From the NCBI RefSeq assembly GCF_964204645.1, contig NW_027437446.1, positions 49,090-113,089 on the forward strand: a DNA stretch of 64,000 bases, read 5' to 3'. This document shows positions 23,263 through 35,384 of this stretch, one piece after another. The notes beneath the pieces were generated by a model. It saw nothing but the letters and a program-made list of their open reading frames with translations, searched no databases and had not been told where the DNA came from. Position numbers and translations under genes: made by a program. Source of the stretch: Tubulanus polymorphus (Eukaryota > Nemertea > Palaeonemertea > Tubulaniformes > Tubulanidae). How positions within the stretch are numbered: the stretch's first letter is position 1; every line of letters starts with the position of its first letter.

Positions 23263-24455
23263 ATCGGAAAAACGAAAATGTCGATGCGCAAAAGTACTCA
23301 AATCGACGGGAAAAGCACATTTCTACCCGAAAACTTCGTTCAGCGCGAGAAAAGACGTTTTCTCATCAAATTCTCCCCGTATCGGAAAAACGAAAATGTC
23401 GATGCGCAAAAGAGCTCAAATCGAAGGGAAAAGCACATTTCGACCCGAAAACGTCGTTCAGCGCGAGAAAAGAAGTTTTCTCATCAAATTCTCCCCGTAT
23501 CGGAAAAACGAAAATATCGATACGCAAAAGCGCTCAAATCGACGGGAAAAGCACATTCCGACCCGAAAACGTCGTACAGCCCGAGAAAAGACGTTTTCTC
23601 ATCAAATTCTCCCCTTATCGGAAAACGAAAATGTCGATGCGCAAAAGCGCTCGAATCGACGGGAAAAGCACATTTCGACCCGAAAACGTCGTTCAGCGCG
23701 AGAAAAGACGTTTTCTCATCAAATTCTCCCCGTATCCGAAAAACGAATATGTCGATGCGCAAAAGCGCTCGAATCGACGGGAAAAGCACATTTCGACCCG
23801 AAAACGTCGTTCAGCGCGAGAAAAGACGTTTTCTCATCAAATTCTCCCCGTATCCGAAAAACGAAAATGTCGATGCGCAAAAGTACTCAAATCGACGGGA
23901 AAAGCACATTTCTACCCGAAAACGTCGTTCAGCGCGAGAAAAGACGTTTTCTCATCAAATTCTCCCCGTATCGGAAAAACGAAAATGTCGATGCGCAAAA
24001 GTACTCAAATCGACGGGAAAAGCACATTTCTACCCGAAAACGTCGTTCAGCGCGAGAAAAGACGTTTTCTCATCAAATTCTCCCCGTATCCGAAAAACGA
24101 ATATGTCGATGCGCAAAAGCGCTCGAATCGACGGGAAAAGCACATTTCGACCCGAAAACGTCGTTCAGCGCGAGAAAAGACGTTTTCTCATCAAATTCTC
24201 CCCTTATCGGAAAACGAAAATGTCGATGCGCAAAAGTGCTCAAATCGACGGGAAAAGCACATTTCTACCCGAAAACGTCGTTCAGCGCGAGAAAAGACGT
24301 TTTCTCATCAAATTCTCCCCGTATCGGAAAACGAAAATGTCGATGCGCAAAAGCGCTCGAATCGACGGGAAAAGCACATTTCGACCCAAAAACGTCGTTC
24401 AGCGCGAGAAAAGACGTTTTCTCATCAAATTCTCCCCGTATCCGAAAAACGAAAA

Positions 24456-24926
24456 TGTCGATGCGTAAAGGCGCTCAAATCGACGGGAAAAGCACATTTC
24501 GACCCGAAAACGTCGTTCAGCGCGAGAAAAGACGTTTTCTCATCAAATTCTCCCCGTATCGGAAAAACTAAAATGTCGATGCGCAAAAGTACTCAAATCG
24601 ACGGGAAAAGCACATTTCTACCCGAAAACTTCGTTCAGCGCGAGAAAAGACGTTTTCTCATCAAATTCTCCCCGTATCGGAAAAACGAAAATGTCGATGC
24701 GCAAAAGAGCTCAAATCGAAGGGAAAAGCACATTTCGACCCGAAAACGTCGTTCAGCGCGAGAAAAGAAGTTTTCTCATCAAATTCTCCCCGTATCGGAA
24801 AAACGAAAATGTCGATACGCAAAAGCGCTCAAATCGACGGGAAAAGCACATTTCGACTCGAAAACGTCGTACAGCCCGAGAAAAGACGTTTTGTCATCAA
24901 ATTCTCCCCTTATCGGAAAACGAAAA
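24456..24926. repeat. Signature block copy 5
   Basis: Same four-unit order, 2,940 bp after copy 4. It is the 6,101-bp-distant duplicate of copy 3 and shares TTCGACTCG with it. A private change, TTTTGTCATC, lies near 24,890. Confidence 0.85.
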
Positions 24927-25954
24927 TGTCGATGCGCAAAAGCGCTCGAATCGACGGGAAAAGCACATTTCGACCCGAAAACGTCGTTCAGCGCGAGAAA
25001 AGACGTTTTCTCATCAAATTCTCCCCGTATCCGAAAAACGAATATGTCGATGCGCAAAAGCGCTCGAATCGACGGGAAAAGCACATTTCGACCCGAAAAC
25101 GTCGTTCAGCGCGAGAAAAGACGTTTTCTCATCAAATTCTCCCCGTATCCGAAAAACGAAAATGTCGATGCGCAAAAGTACTCAAATCGACGGGAAAAGC
25201 ACATTTCTACCCGAAAACGTTCAGCGCGAGAAAAGACGTTTTCTCATCAAATTCTCCCCTTATCGGAAAACGAAAATGTCGATGCGCAAAAGCGCTCGAA
25301 TCGACGGGAAAAGCACATTTCGACCCGAAAACGTCGTTCAGCGCGAGAAAAGACGTTTTCTCATCAAATTCTCCCCGTATCCGAAAAACGAATATGTCGA
25401 TGCGCAAAAGCGCTCGAATCGACGGGAAAAGCACATTTCGACCCGAAAACGTCGTTCAGCGCGAGAAAAGACGTTTTCTCATCAAATTCTCCCCGTATCC
25501 GAAAAACGAAAATGTCGATGCGCAAAAGTACTCAAATCGACGGGAAAAGCACATTTCTACCCGAAAACGTCGTTCAGCGCGAGAAAAGACCTTTTCTCAT
25601 CAAATTCTCCCCGTATCGGAAAAACGAAAATGTCGATACGCAAAAGCGCTCAAATCGACGGGAAAAGCACATTTCGACCCGAAAACGTCGTTCAGCGCGA
25701 GAAAAGACGTTTTCTCATCAAATTCCCCCCGTATCGGAAGAACGAAAATGTCGATGCGCAAAAGCGCTCAAATCGAAGGGAACAGCACATTTCGACCCGA
25801 AAACGTCGTTCAGCGCGAGAAAAGAAGTTTTCTCATCAAATTCACCCCGTATCGGAAAAATGAAAATGTCGATACGCAAAAGCGCTCAAATCGACGGGAA
25901 AAGCACATTTCGACCCGAAAACGTCGTTCAGCCCGAGAAAAGACGTTTTCTCAT

Positions 25955-25972
25955 CAAATTCTCGACCCTAAA
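25955..25972. other. 65-bp deletion junction
   Basis: The unit jumps from AAATTCTC directly to GACCCTAAAACG, giving a chimeric unit of about 52 bp. The intact version is at about 19,857-19,935. Breakpoints share a two-base TC microhomology. This is the largest phase break I found in the window. Confidence 0.8.
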
Positions 25973-27551
25973 ACGTCGTTCAGCGCGAGAAAAGACGTTT
26001 TCTCATCAAATTCTCCCCGTATCCGAAAAACGAATATGTCGATGCGCAAAAGCGCTCGAATCGACGGGAAAAGCACATTTCGACCCGAAAACGTCGTTCA
26101 GCGCGAGAAAAGACGTTTTCTCATCAAATTCTCCCCGTATCCGAAAAACGAAAATGTCGATGCGCAAAAGTACTCAAATCGACGGGAAAAGCACATTTCT
26201 ACCCGAAAACGTCGTTCAGCGCGAGAAAAGACGTTTTCTCATCAAATTCTCCCCGTATCGGAAAAACGAAAATGTCGATGCGCAAAAGCGCTCGAATCGA
26301 CGGGAAAAGCACATTTCGACCCGAAAACGTCGTTCAGCCCGAGAAAAGACGTTTTCTCATCAAATTCTCCCCGTATCGGACAAACGAAAATGTCGATGCG
26401 CGAAAGCGCTCAAATCGACGGGAAAAGCACATTCCGACCCGAAAACGTCGTTCAGCCCGAGAAAAGACGTTTTCTCATCAAATTCTCCCCTTATCGGAAA
26501 ACGAAAATGTCGATGCGCAAAAGCGCTCGAATCGACGGGAAAAGCACATTTCGACCCGAAAACGTCGTTCAGCGCGAGAAAAGACGTTTTCTCATCAAAT
26601 TCTCCCCGTATCCGAAAAACGAATATGTCGATGCGCAAAAGCGCTCGAATCGACGGGAAAAGCACATTTCGACCCGAAAACGTCGTTCAGCGCGAGAAAA
26701 GACGTTTTCTCATCAAATTCTCCCCGTATCCGAAAAACGAAAATGTCGATGCGCAAAAGTACTCAAATCGACGGGAAAAGCACATTTCTACCCGAGAACG
26801 TCGTTCAGCGCGAGAAAAGACGTTTTCTCATCAAATTCTCCCCTTATCGGAAAACGAAAATGTCGATGCGCAAAAGCGCTCGAATCGACGGGAAAAGCAC
26901 ATTTCGACCCGAAAACGTCGTTCAGCCCGAGAAAAGACGTTTTCTCATCAAATTCTCCCCTTATCGGAAAACGAAAATGTCGATGCGCAAAAGCGCTCGA
27001 ATCGACGGGAAAAGCACATTTCGACCCGAAAACGTCGTTCAGCGCGAGAAAAGACGTTTTCTCATCAAATTCTCCCCGTATCCGAAAAACGAAAATGCGC
27101 TCAAATCGACGGGAAAAGCACATTTCGACCCGAAAACGTCGTTCAGCGCGAGAAAAGACGTTTTCTCATCAAAATCTCCCCGTATCCGAAAAACGAAAAT
27201 GTCGATGCGCAAAAGTACTCAAATCGACCGGAAAAGCACATTTCGACCCGAAAACGTCGTTCAGCGCGAGAAAAGACGTTTTCTCATCAAATTCTCCCCT
27301 TATCGGAAAACGAAAATGTCGATGCGCAAAAGTGCTCAAATCGACGGGAAAAGCACATTTCTACCCGAAAACGTCGTTCAGCGCGAGAAAAGACGTTTTC
27401 TCATCAAATTCTCCCCGTATCGGAAAACGAAAATGTCGATGCGCAAAAGCGCTCGAATCGACGGGAAAAGCACATTTCGACCCAAAAACGTCGTTCAGCG
27501 CGAGAAAAGACGTTTTCTCATCAAATTCTCCCCGTATCCGAAAAACGAAAA

Positions 27552-28022
27552 TGTCGATGCGTAAAGGCGCTCAAATCGACGGGAAAAGCACATTTCGACC
27601 CGAAAACGTCGTTCAGCGCGAGAAAAGACGTTTTCTCATCAAATTCTCCCCGTATCGGAAAAACTAAAATGTCGATGCGCAAAAGTACTCAAATCGACGG
27701 GAAAAGCACATTTCTAACCGAAAACTTCGTTCAGCGCGAGAAAAGACGTTTTCTCATCAAATTCTCCCCGTATCGGAAAAACGAAAATGTCGATGCGCAA
27801 AAGAGCTCAAATCGAAGGGAAAAGCACATTTCGACCCGAAAACGTCGTTCAGCGCGAGAAAAGAAGTTTTCTCATCAAATTCTCCCCGTATCGGAAAAAC
27901 GAAAATGTCGATACGCAAAAGCGCTCAAATCGACGGGAAAAGCACATTTCGACCCGAAAACGTCGTACAGCCCGAGAAAAGACGTTTTCTCATCAAATTC
28001 TCCCCTTATCGGAAAACGAAAA
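27552..28022. repeat. Signature block copy 6
   Basis: Same four-unit order, 3,096 bp after copy 5. It duplicates copy 4 at 6,036 bp and shares TTCTAACCG and the upstream 14-bp-deleted unit (27,096). The spacing is 65 bp shorter than the copy 3-4 spacing because of the deletion at 25,963. Confidence 0.85.
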
Positions 28023-30828
28023 TGTCGATGCGCAAAAGCGCTCGAATCGACGGGAAAAGCACATTTCGACCCGAAAGCGTCGTTCAGCGCGAGAAAAGAC
28101 GTTTTCTCATCAAATTCTCCCCGTATCCGAAAAACGAATATGTCGATGCGCAAAAGCGCTCGAATCGACGGGAAAAGCACATTTCGACCCGAAAACGTCG
28201 TTCAGCGCGAGAAAAGACGTTTTCTCATCAAATTCTCCCCGTATCCGAAAAACGAAAATGTCGATGCGCAAAAGTACTCAAATCGACGGGAAAAGCACAT
28301 TTCTACCCGAAAACGTTCAGCGCGAGAAAAGACGTTTTCTCATCAAATTCTCCCCTTATCGGAAAACGAAAATGTCGATGCGCAAAAGCGCTCGAATCGA
28401 CGGGAAAAGCACATTTCGACCCGAAAACGTCGTTCAGCGCGAGAAAAGACGTTTTCTCATCAAATTCTCCCCGTATCCGAAAAACGAATATGTCGATGCG
28501 CAAAAGCGCTCGAATCGACGGGAAAAGCACATTTCGACCCGAAAACGTCGTTCAGCGCGAGAAAAGACGTTTTCTCATCAAATTCTCCCCGTATCCGAAA
28601 AACGAAAATGTCGATGCGCAAAAGTACTCAAATCGACGGGAAAAGCACATTTCTACCCGAAAACGTCGTTCAGCGCGAGAAAAGACCTTTTCTCATCAAA
28701 TTCTCCCCGTATCGGAAAAACGAAAATGTCGATACGCAAAAGCGCTCAAATCGACGGGAAAAGCACATTTCGACCCGAAAACGTCGTTCAGCCCGAGAAA
28801 AGACGTTTTCTCATCAAATTCTCCCCTTATCGGAAAACGAAAATGTCGATGCGCAAAAGCGCTCGAATCGACGGGAAAAGCACATTTCGACCCGAAAACG
28901 TCGTTCAGCCCGAGAAAAGACGTTTTCTCATCAAATTCTCCCCTTATCGGAAAACGAAAATGTCGATGCGCAAAAGCGCTCGAATCGACGGGAAAAGCAC
29001 ATTTCGACCCGAAAACGTCGTTCAGCGCGAGAAAAGACGTTTTCTCATCAAATTCTCCCCGTATCCGAAAAACGAAAATGTCGATGCGTAAAAGCGCTCA
29101 AATCGACGGGAAAAGCACATTTCGACCCGAAAACGTCGTTCAGCGCGAGAAAAGACGTTTTCTCATCAAAATCTCCCCGTATCCGAAAAACGAAAATGTC
29201 GATGCGCAAAAGTACTCAAATCGACCGGAAAAGCACATTTCGACCCGAAAACGTCGTTCAGCCCGAGAAAAGACGTTTTCTCATCAAATTCTCCCCTTAT
29301 CGGAAAACGAAAATGTCGATGCGCAAAAGTGCTCAAATCGACGGGAAAAGCACATTTCTACCCGAAAACGTCGTTCAGCGCGAGAAAAGACGTTTTCTCA
29401 TCAAATTCTCCCCGTGTCGGAAAACGAAAATGTCGATGCGCAAAAGCGCTCGAATCGACGGGAAAAGCACATTTCGACCCGAAAACGTCGTTCAGCGCGA
29501 GAAAAGGCGTTTTCTCATCAAATTCTCCCCGTATCGGAAAAACGAAAATGTCGATGCGCAAAAGCGCTCGAATCGACGGGAAAAGCACATTTCGACCCGA
29601 AAACGTCGTTCAGCCCGAGAAAAGACGTTTTCTCATCAAATTCTCCCCGTATCGGACAAACGAAAATGTCGATGCGCGAAAGCGCTCAAATCGACGGGAA
29701 AAGCACATTCCGACCCGAAAACGTCGTTCAGCCCGAGAAAAGACGTTTTCTCATCAAATTCTCCCCTTATCGGAAAACGAAAATGTCGATGCGCAAAAGC
29801 GCTCGAATCGACGGGAAAAGCACATTTCGACCCGAAAACGTCGTTCAGCGCGAGAAAAGACGTTTTCTCATCAAATTCTCCCCGTATCCGAAAAACGAAT
29901 ATGTCGATGCGCAAAAGCGCTCGAATCGACGGGAAAAGCACATTTCGACCCGAAAACGTCGTTCAGCGCGAGAAAAGACGTTTTCTCATCAAATTCTCCC
30001 CGTATCCGAAAAACGAAAATGTCGATGCGCAAAAGTACTCAAATCGACGGGAAAAGCACATTTCTACCCGAGAACGTCGTTCAGCGCGAGAAAAGACGTT
30101 TTCTCATCAAATTCTCCCCTTATCGGAAAACGAAAATGTCGATGCGCAAAAGCGCTCGAATCGACGGGAAAAGCACATTTCGACCCGAAAACGTCGTTCA
30201 GCCCGAGAAAAGACGTTTTCTCATCAAATTCTCCCCTTATCGGAAAACGAAAATGTCGATGCGCAAAAGCGCTCGAATCGACGGGAAAAGCACATTTCGA
30301 CCCGAAAACGTCGTTCAGCGCGAGAAAAGACGTTTTCTCATCAAATTCTCCCCGTATCCGAAAAAACGAAAATGCGCTCAAATCGACGGGAAAAGCACAT
30401 TTCGACCCGAAAACGTCGTTCAGCGCGAGAAAAGACGTTTTCTCATCAAAATCTCCCCGTATCCGAAAAACGAAAATGTCGATGCGCAAAAGTACTCAAA
30501 TCGACCGGAAAAGCACATTTCGACCCGAAAACGTCGTTCAGCGCGAGAAAAGACGTTTTCTCATCAAATTCTCCCCTTATCGGAAAACGAAAATGTCGAT
30601 GCGCAAAAGTGCTCAAATCGACGGGAAAAGCACATTTCTACCCGAAAACGTCGTTCAGCGCGAGAAAAGACGTTTTCTCATCAAATTCTCCCCGTATCGG
30701 AAAACGAAAATGTCGATGCGCAAAAGCGCTCGAATCGACGGGAAAAGCACATTTCGACCCAAAAACGTCGTTCAGCGCGAGAAAAGACGTTTTCTCATCA
30801 AATTCTCCCCGTATCCGAAAAACGAAAA

Positions 30829-31299
30829 TGTCGATGCGTAAAGGCGCTCAAATCGACGGGAAAAGCACATTTCGACCCGAAAACGTCGTTCAGCGCGAGA
30901 AAAGACGTTTTCTCATCAAATTCTCCCCGTATCGGAAAAACTAAAATGTCGATGCGCAAAAGTACTCAAATCGACGGGAAAAGCACATTTCTAACCGAAA
31001 ACTTCGTTCAGCGCGAGAAAAGACGTTTTCTCATCAAATTCTCCCCGTATCGGAAAAACGAAAATGTCGATGCGCAAAAGAGCTCAAATCGAAGGGAAAA
31101 GCACATTTCGACCCGAAAACGTCGTTCAGCGCGAGAAAAGAAGTTTTCTCATCAAATTCTCCCCGTATCGGAAAAACGAAAATGTCGATACGCAAAAGCG
31201 CTCAAATCGACGGGAAAAGCACATTTCGACCCGAAAACGTCGTACAGCCCGAGAAAAGACGTTTTCTCATCAAATTCTCCCCTTATCGGAAAACGAAAA
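30829..31299. repeat. Signature block copy 7 (last)
   Basis: Same four-unit order, 3,277 bp after copy 6. It has TTCTAACCG and the 14-bp-deleted unit upstream (30,373, where the preceding A run has one extra A). No further full signature block follows. The array changes character just after an 8-bp deletion at 31,382. Confidence 0.85.
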
Positions 31300-31374
31300 T
31301 GTCGATGCGCAAAAGCGCTCGAATCGACGGGAAAAGCACATTTCGACCCGAAAACGTCGTTCAGCGCGAGAAAA

Positions 31375-31392
31375 GACGTTTTATTCTCCCCT
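31375..31392. other. 8-bp deletion at the 2a/2b junction
   Basis: GACGTTTT is followed directly by ATTCTCCCC, with CTCATCAA missing. Upstream lies the last signature block. Downstream units belong to the 2b set (GATGCGCTAAAG and later GTCAATACGC and CTCATATAATTC), so this may mark a recombination join. Confidence 0.6.
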
Positions 31393-33148
31393 TATCGGAA
31401 AACGAAAATGTCGATGCGCAAAAGCGCTCGAATCGACGGGAAAAGCACATTTCGACCCGAAAACGTCGTTCAGCGCGAGAAAAGACGTTTTCTCATGAAA
31501 TTCTCCCCGTATCCGAAAAACGAATATGTCGATGCGCAAAAGCGCTCGAATCGACGGGAAAAGCACATTTCGACCCGAAAACGTCGTTCAGCGCGAGAAA
31601 AGACGTTTTCTCATCAAATTCTCCCCGTATCCGAAAAACGAAAATGTCGATGCGTAAAAGCGCTCAAATCGACGGGAAAAGCACATTTCGACCCGAAAAC
31701 GTCGTTCAGCGCGAGAAAAGACGTTTTCTCATCAAATTCTCCCCGTATCCGAAAAACGAAAATGTCGATGCGCTAAAGTACTCAAATCGACCGGAAAAGC
31801 ACATTTCGACCCGAAAACGTCGTTCAGCCCGAGAAAAGACGTTTTCTCATCAAATTCTCCCCTTATCGGAAAACGAAAATGTCGATGCGCAAAAGTGCTC
31901 AAATCGACGGGAAAAGCACATTTCTACCCGAAAACGTCGTTCAGCGCGAGAAAAGAAGTTTTCTCATCAAATTCTCCCCGTATCCGAAAAACGAATATGT
32001 GATGCGCAAAAGCGCTCAAATCGACGGGAAAAGCACATTTCGACCCGAAAACGTCGTTCAGCCCGAGAAAAGACGTTTTCTCATCAAATTCTCCCCTTAT
32101 CGGAAAACGAAAATGTCGATGCGCAAAAGCGCTCGAATCGACGGGAAAAGCACATTTCGACCCGAAAACGTCGTTCAGCGCGAGAAAAGACGTTTTCTCA
32201 TCAAATTCTCCCCGTATCCGAAAAACGAATATGTCGATGCGCAAAAGCGCTCGAATCGACGGGAAAAGCACATTTCGACCCGAAAACGTCGTTCAGCGCG
32301 AGAAAAGACGTTTTCTCATCAAATTCTCCCCGTATCCGAAAAACGAAAATGTCGATGCGCTAAAGTACTCAAATCGACCGGAAAAGCACATTTCGACCCG
32401 AAAACGTCGTTCAGCCCGAGAAAAGACGTTTTCTCATCAAATTCTCCCCTTATCGGAAAACGAAAATGTCGATGCGCAAAAGTGCTCAAATCGACGGGAA
32501 AAGCACATTTCTACCCGAAAACGTCGTTCAGCGCGAGAAAAGAAGTTTTCTCATCAAATTCTCCCCGTATCCGAAAAACGAATATGTCGATGCGCAAAAG
32601 CGCTCAAATCGACGGGAAAAGCACATTTCGACCCGAAAACGTCGTTCAGCCCGAGAAAAGACGTTTTCTCATCAAATTCTCCCCTTATCGGAAAACGAAA
32701 ATGTCGATGCGCAAAAGCGCTCGAATCGACGGGAAAAGCACATTTCGACCCGAAAACGTCGTTCAGCGCGAGAAAAGACGTTTTCTCATCAAATTCTCCC
32801 CGTATCCGAAAAACGAATATGTCGATGCGCAAAAGCGCTCGAATCGACGGGAAAAGCACATTTCGACCCGAAAACGTCGTTCAGCGCGAGAAAAGACGTT
32901 TTCTCATCAAATTCTCCCCGTATCCGAAAAACGAAAATGTCGATGCGCAAAAGTACTCAAATCGACGGGAAAAGCACATTTCTACCCGAAAACGTTCAGC
33001 GCGAGAAAAGACGTTTTCTCATCAAATTCTCCCCGTATCGGAAAAACGAAAATGTCGATGCGCAAAAGTACTCAAATCGACGGGAAAAGTACATTTCTAC
33101 CCGAAAACTTCGTTCAGCGCGAGAAAAGACGTTTTCTCATCAAATTCC

Positions 33149-35384
33149 CCCCGTATCGGAAAAACGAAAATGTCGATGCGCAAAAGCGCTCAAATCGAAG
33201 GGAAAAGCACATTTCGACCCGAAAACGTCGTTCAGCGCGAGAAAAGAAGTTTTCTCATCAAATTCACCCCGTATCGGAAAAACGAAAATGTCGATACGCA
33301 AAAGCGCTCAAATCGACGGGAAAAGCACATTTCGAACCGAAAACGTCGTTCAGCCCGAGAAAAGACGTTTTCTCATCAAATTCTCCCCTTATCGGAAAAC
33401 GAAAATGTCGATGCGCAAAAGCGCTCGAATCGACGGGAAAAGCACATTTCGACCCGAAAACGTCGTTCAGCGCGAGAAAAGACGTTTTCTCATCAAATTC
33501 TCCCCGTATCCGAAAAACGAATATGTCGATGCGCAAAAGCGCTCGAATCGACGGGAAAAGCACATTTCGACCCGAAAACGTCGTTCAGCGCGAGAAAAGA
33601 CGTTTTCTCATCAAATTCTCCCCGTATCCGAAAAACGAAAATGTCGATGCGCAAAAGTACTCAAATCGACGGGAAAAGCACATTTCTACCCGAAAACGTC
33701 GTTCAGCGCGAGAAAAGACCTTTTCTCATCAAATTCTCCCCGTATCGGAAAAACGAAAATGTCGATACACAAAAGCGCTCAAATCGACGGGAAAAGCACA
33801 TTTCGACCCGAAAACGTCGTTCAACCCGAGAAAAGACGTTTTCTCATCAAATTCTCCCCTTATCGGAAAACGAAAATGTCGATGCGCAAAAGCGCTCGAA
33901 TCGACGGGAAAAGCACATTTCGACCCGAAAACGTCGTTCAGCGCGAGAAAAGACGTTTTCTCATCAAATTCTCCCCGTATCGGAAAAACGAAAATGTCGA
34001 TGCGCAAAAGCGCTCGAATCGACGGGAAAAGCACATTTCGACCCGAAAACGTCGTTCAGCGCGAGAAAAGACGTTTTCTCATCAAATTCTCCCCGTATCG
34101 GAAAAACGAATATGTCGATGCGCGAAAGCGCTCAAATCGACGGGAAAAGCACATTCCGACCCGAAAACGTCGTTCAGCCCGAGAAAAGACGTTTTCTCAT
34201 ATAATTCTCCCCTTATCGGAAAACGAAAATGTCGATGCGCAAAAGCGCTCGAATCGACGGGAAAAGCACATTTCGACCCGAAAACGTCGTTCAGCGCGAG
34301 AAAAGACGTTTTCTCATCAAATTCTCCCCGTATCCGAAAAACGAATATGTCGATGCGCAAAAGCGCTCGAATCGACGGGAAAAGCACATTTCGACCCGAA
34401 AACGTCGTTCAGCGCGAGAAAAGACGTTTTCTCATCAAATTCTCCCCGTATCCGAAAAACGAAAATGTCGATGCGCAAAAGTACTCAAATCGACGGGAAA
34501 AGCACATTTCTACCCGAAAACGTCGTTCAGCGCGAGAAAAGACGTTTTCTCATCAAATTCTCCCCTTATCGGAAAACGAAAATGTCGATGCGCAAAAGCG
34601 CTCGAATCGACGGGAAAAGCACATTTCGACCCGAAAACGTCGTTCAGCGCGAGAAAAGACGTTTTCTCATCAAATTCTCCCCGTATCCGAAAAACGAAAA
34701 TGTCGATGCGTAAAAGCGCTCAAATCGACGGGAAAAGCACATTTCGACCCGAAAACGTCGTTCAGCGCGAGAAAAGACGTTTTCTCATCAAATTCTCCCC
34801 GTATCCGAAAAACGAAAATGTCGATGGGCTAAAGTACTCAAATCGACCGGAAAAGCACATTTCGACCCGAAAACGTCGTTCAGCCCGAGAAAAGACGTTT
34901 TCTCATCAAATTCTCCCCTAATCGGAAAACGAAAATGTCGATGCGCAAAAGTGCTCAAATCGACGGGAAAAGCACATTTCTACCCGAAAACGTCGTTCAG
35001 CGCGAGAAAAGAAGTTTTCTCATCAAATTCTCCCCGTATCGGAAAAACGAAAATGTCAATACGCAAAAGCGCTCAAATCGACGGGAAAAGCACATTTCGA
35101 CCCGAAAACGTCGTTCAGCGCGAGAAAAGACGTTTTCTCATCAAATTCTCCCCGTATCCGAAAAACGAATATGTCGATGCGCAAAAGCGCTCAAATCGAC
35201 GGGAAAAGCACATTTCGACCCGAAAACGTCGTTCAGCGCGAGAAAAGACGTTTTCTCATCATATTCTCCCCTTATCGGAAAACGAAAATGTCGATGCGCA
35301 AAAGCGCTCGAATCGACGGGAAAAGCACATTTCGACCCGAAAACGTCGTTCAGCGCGAGAAAAGACGTTTTCTCATCAAATTCT
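33149..35384. repeat. 19-monomer tandem duplication, copy 1
   Basis: This 2,236-bp block (19 units) is followed immediately by a near-perfect copy. Shared private markers are GATACACAAAAG (33,774), CTCATATAATTC (34,199), GATGGGCTAAAG (34,826), CCCCTAATCGG (34,916), GTCAATACGC (35,056) and CATCATATTCTCC (35,258). Confidence 0.85.

Larger units (their letters stand above)
23262..29066. repeat. ~5.8-kb higher-order duplication, copy 2
   Basis: Near-identical to 17,160-23,030. The differences I saw are one A fewer near 24,210, TTTTGTCATC near 24,890, and a 65-bp deletion at 25,961-25,966. After about 29,066 the copies diverge: this one continues with a GTATCCG unit, whereas copy 1 runs into the domain 1-type patch. 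Confidence 0.8.
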
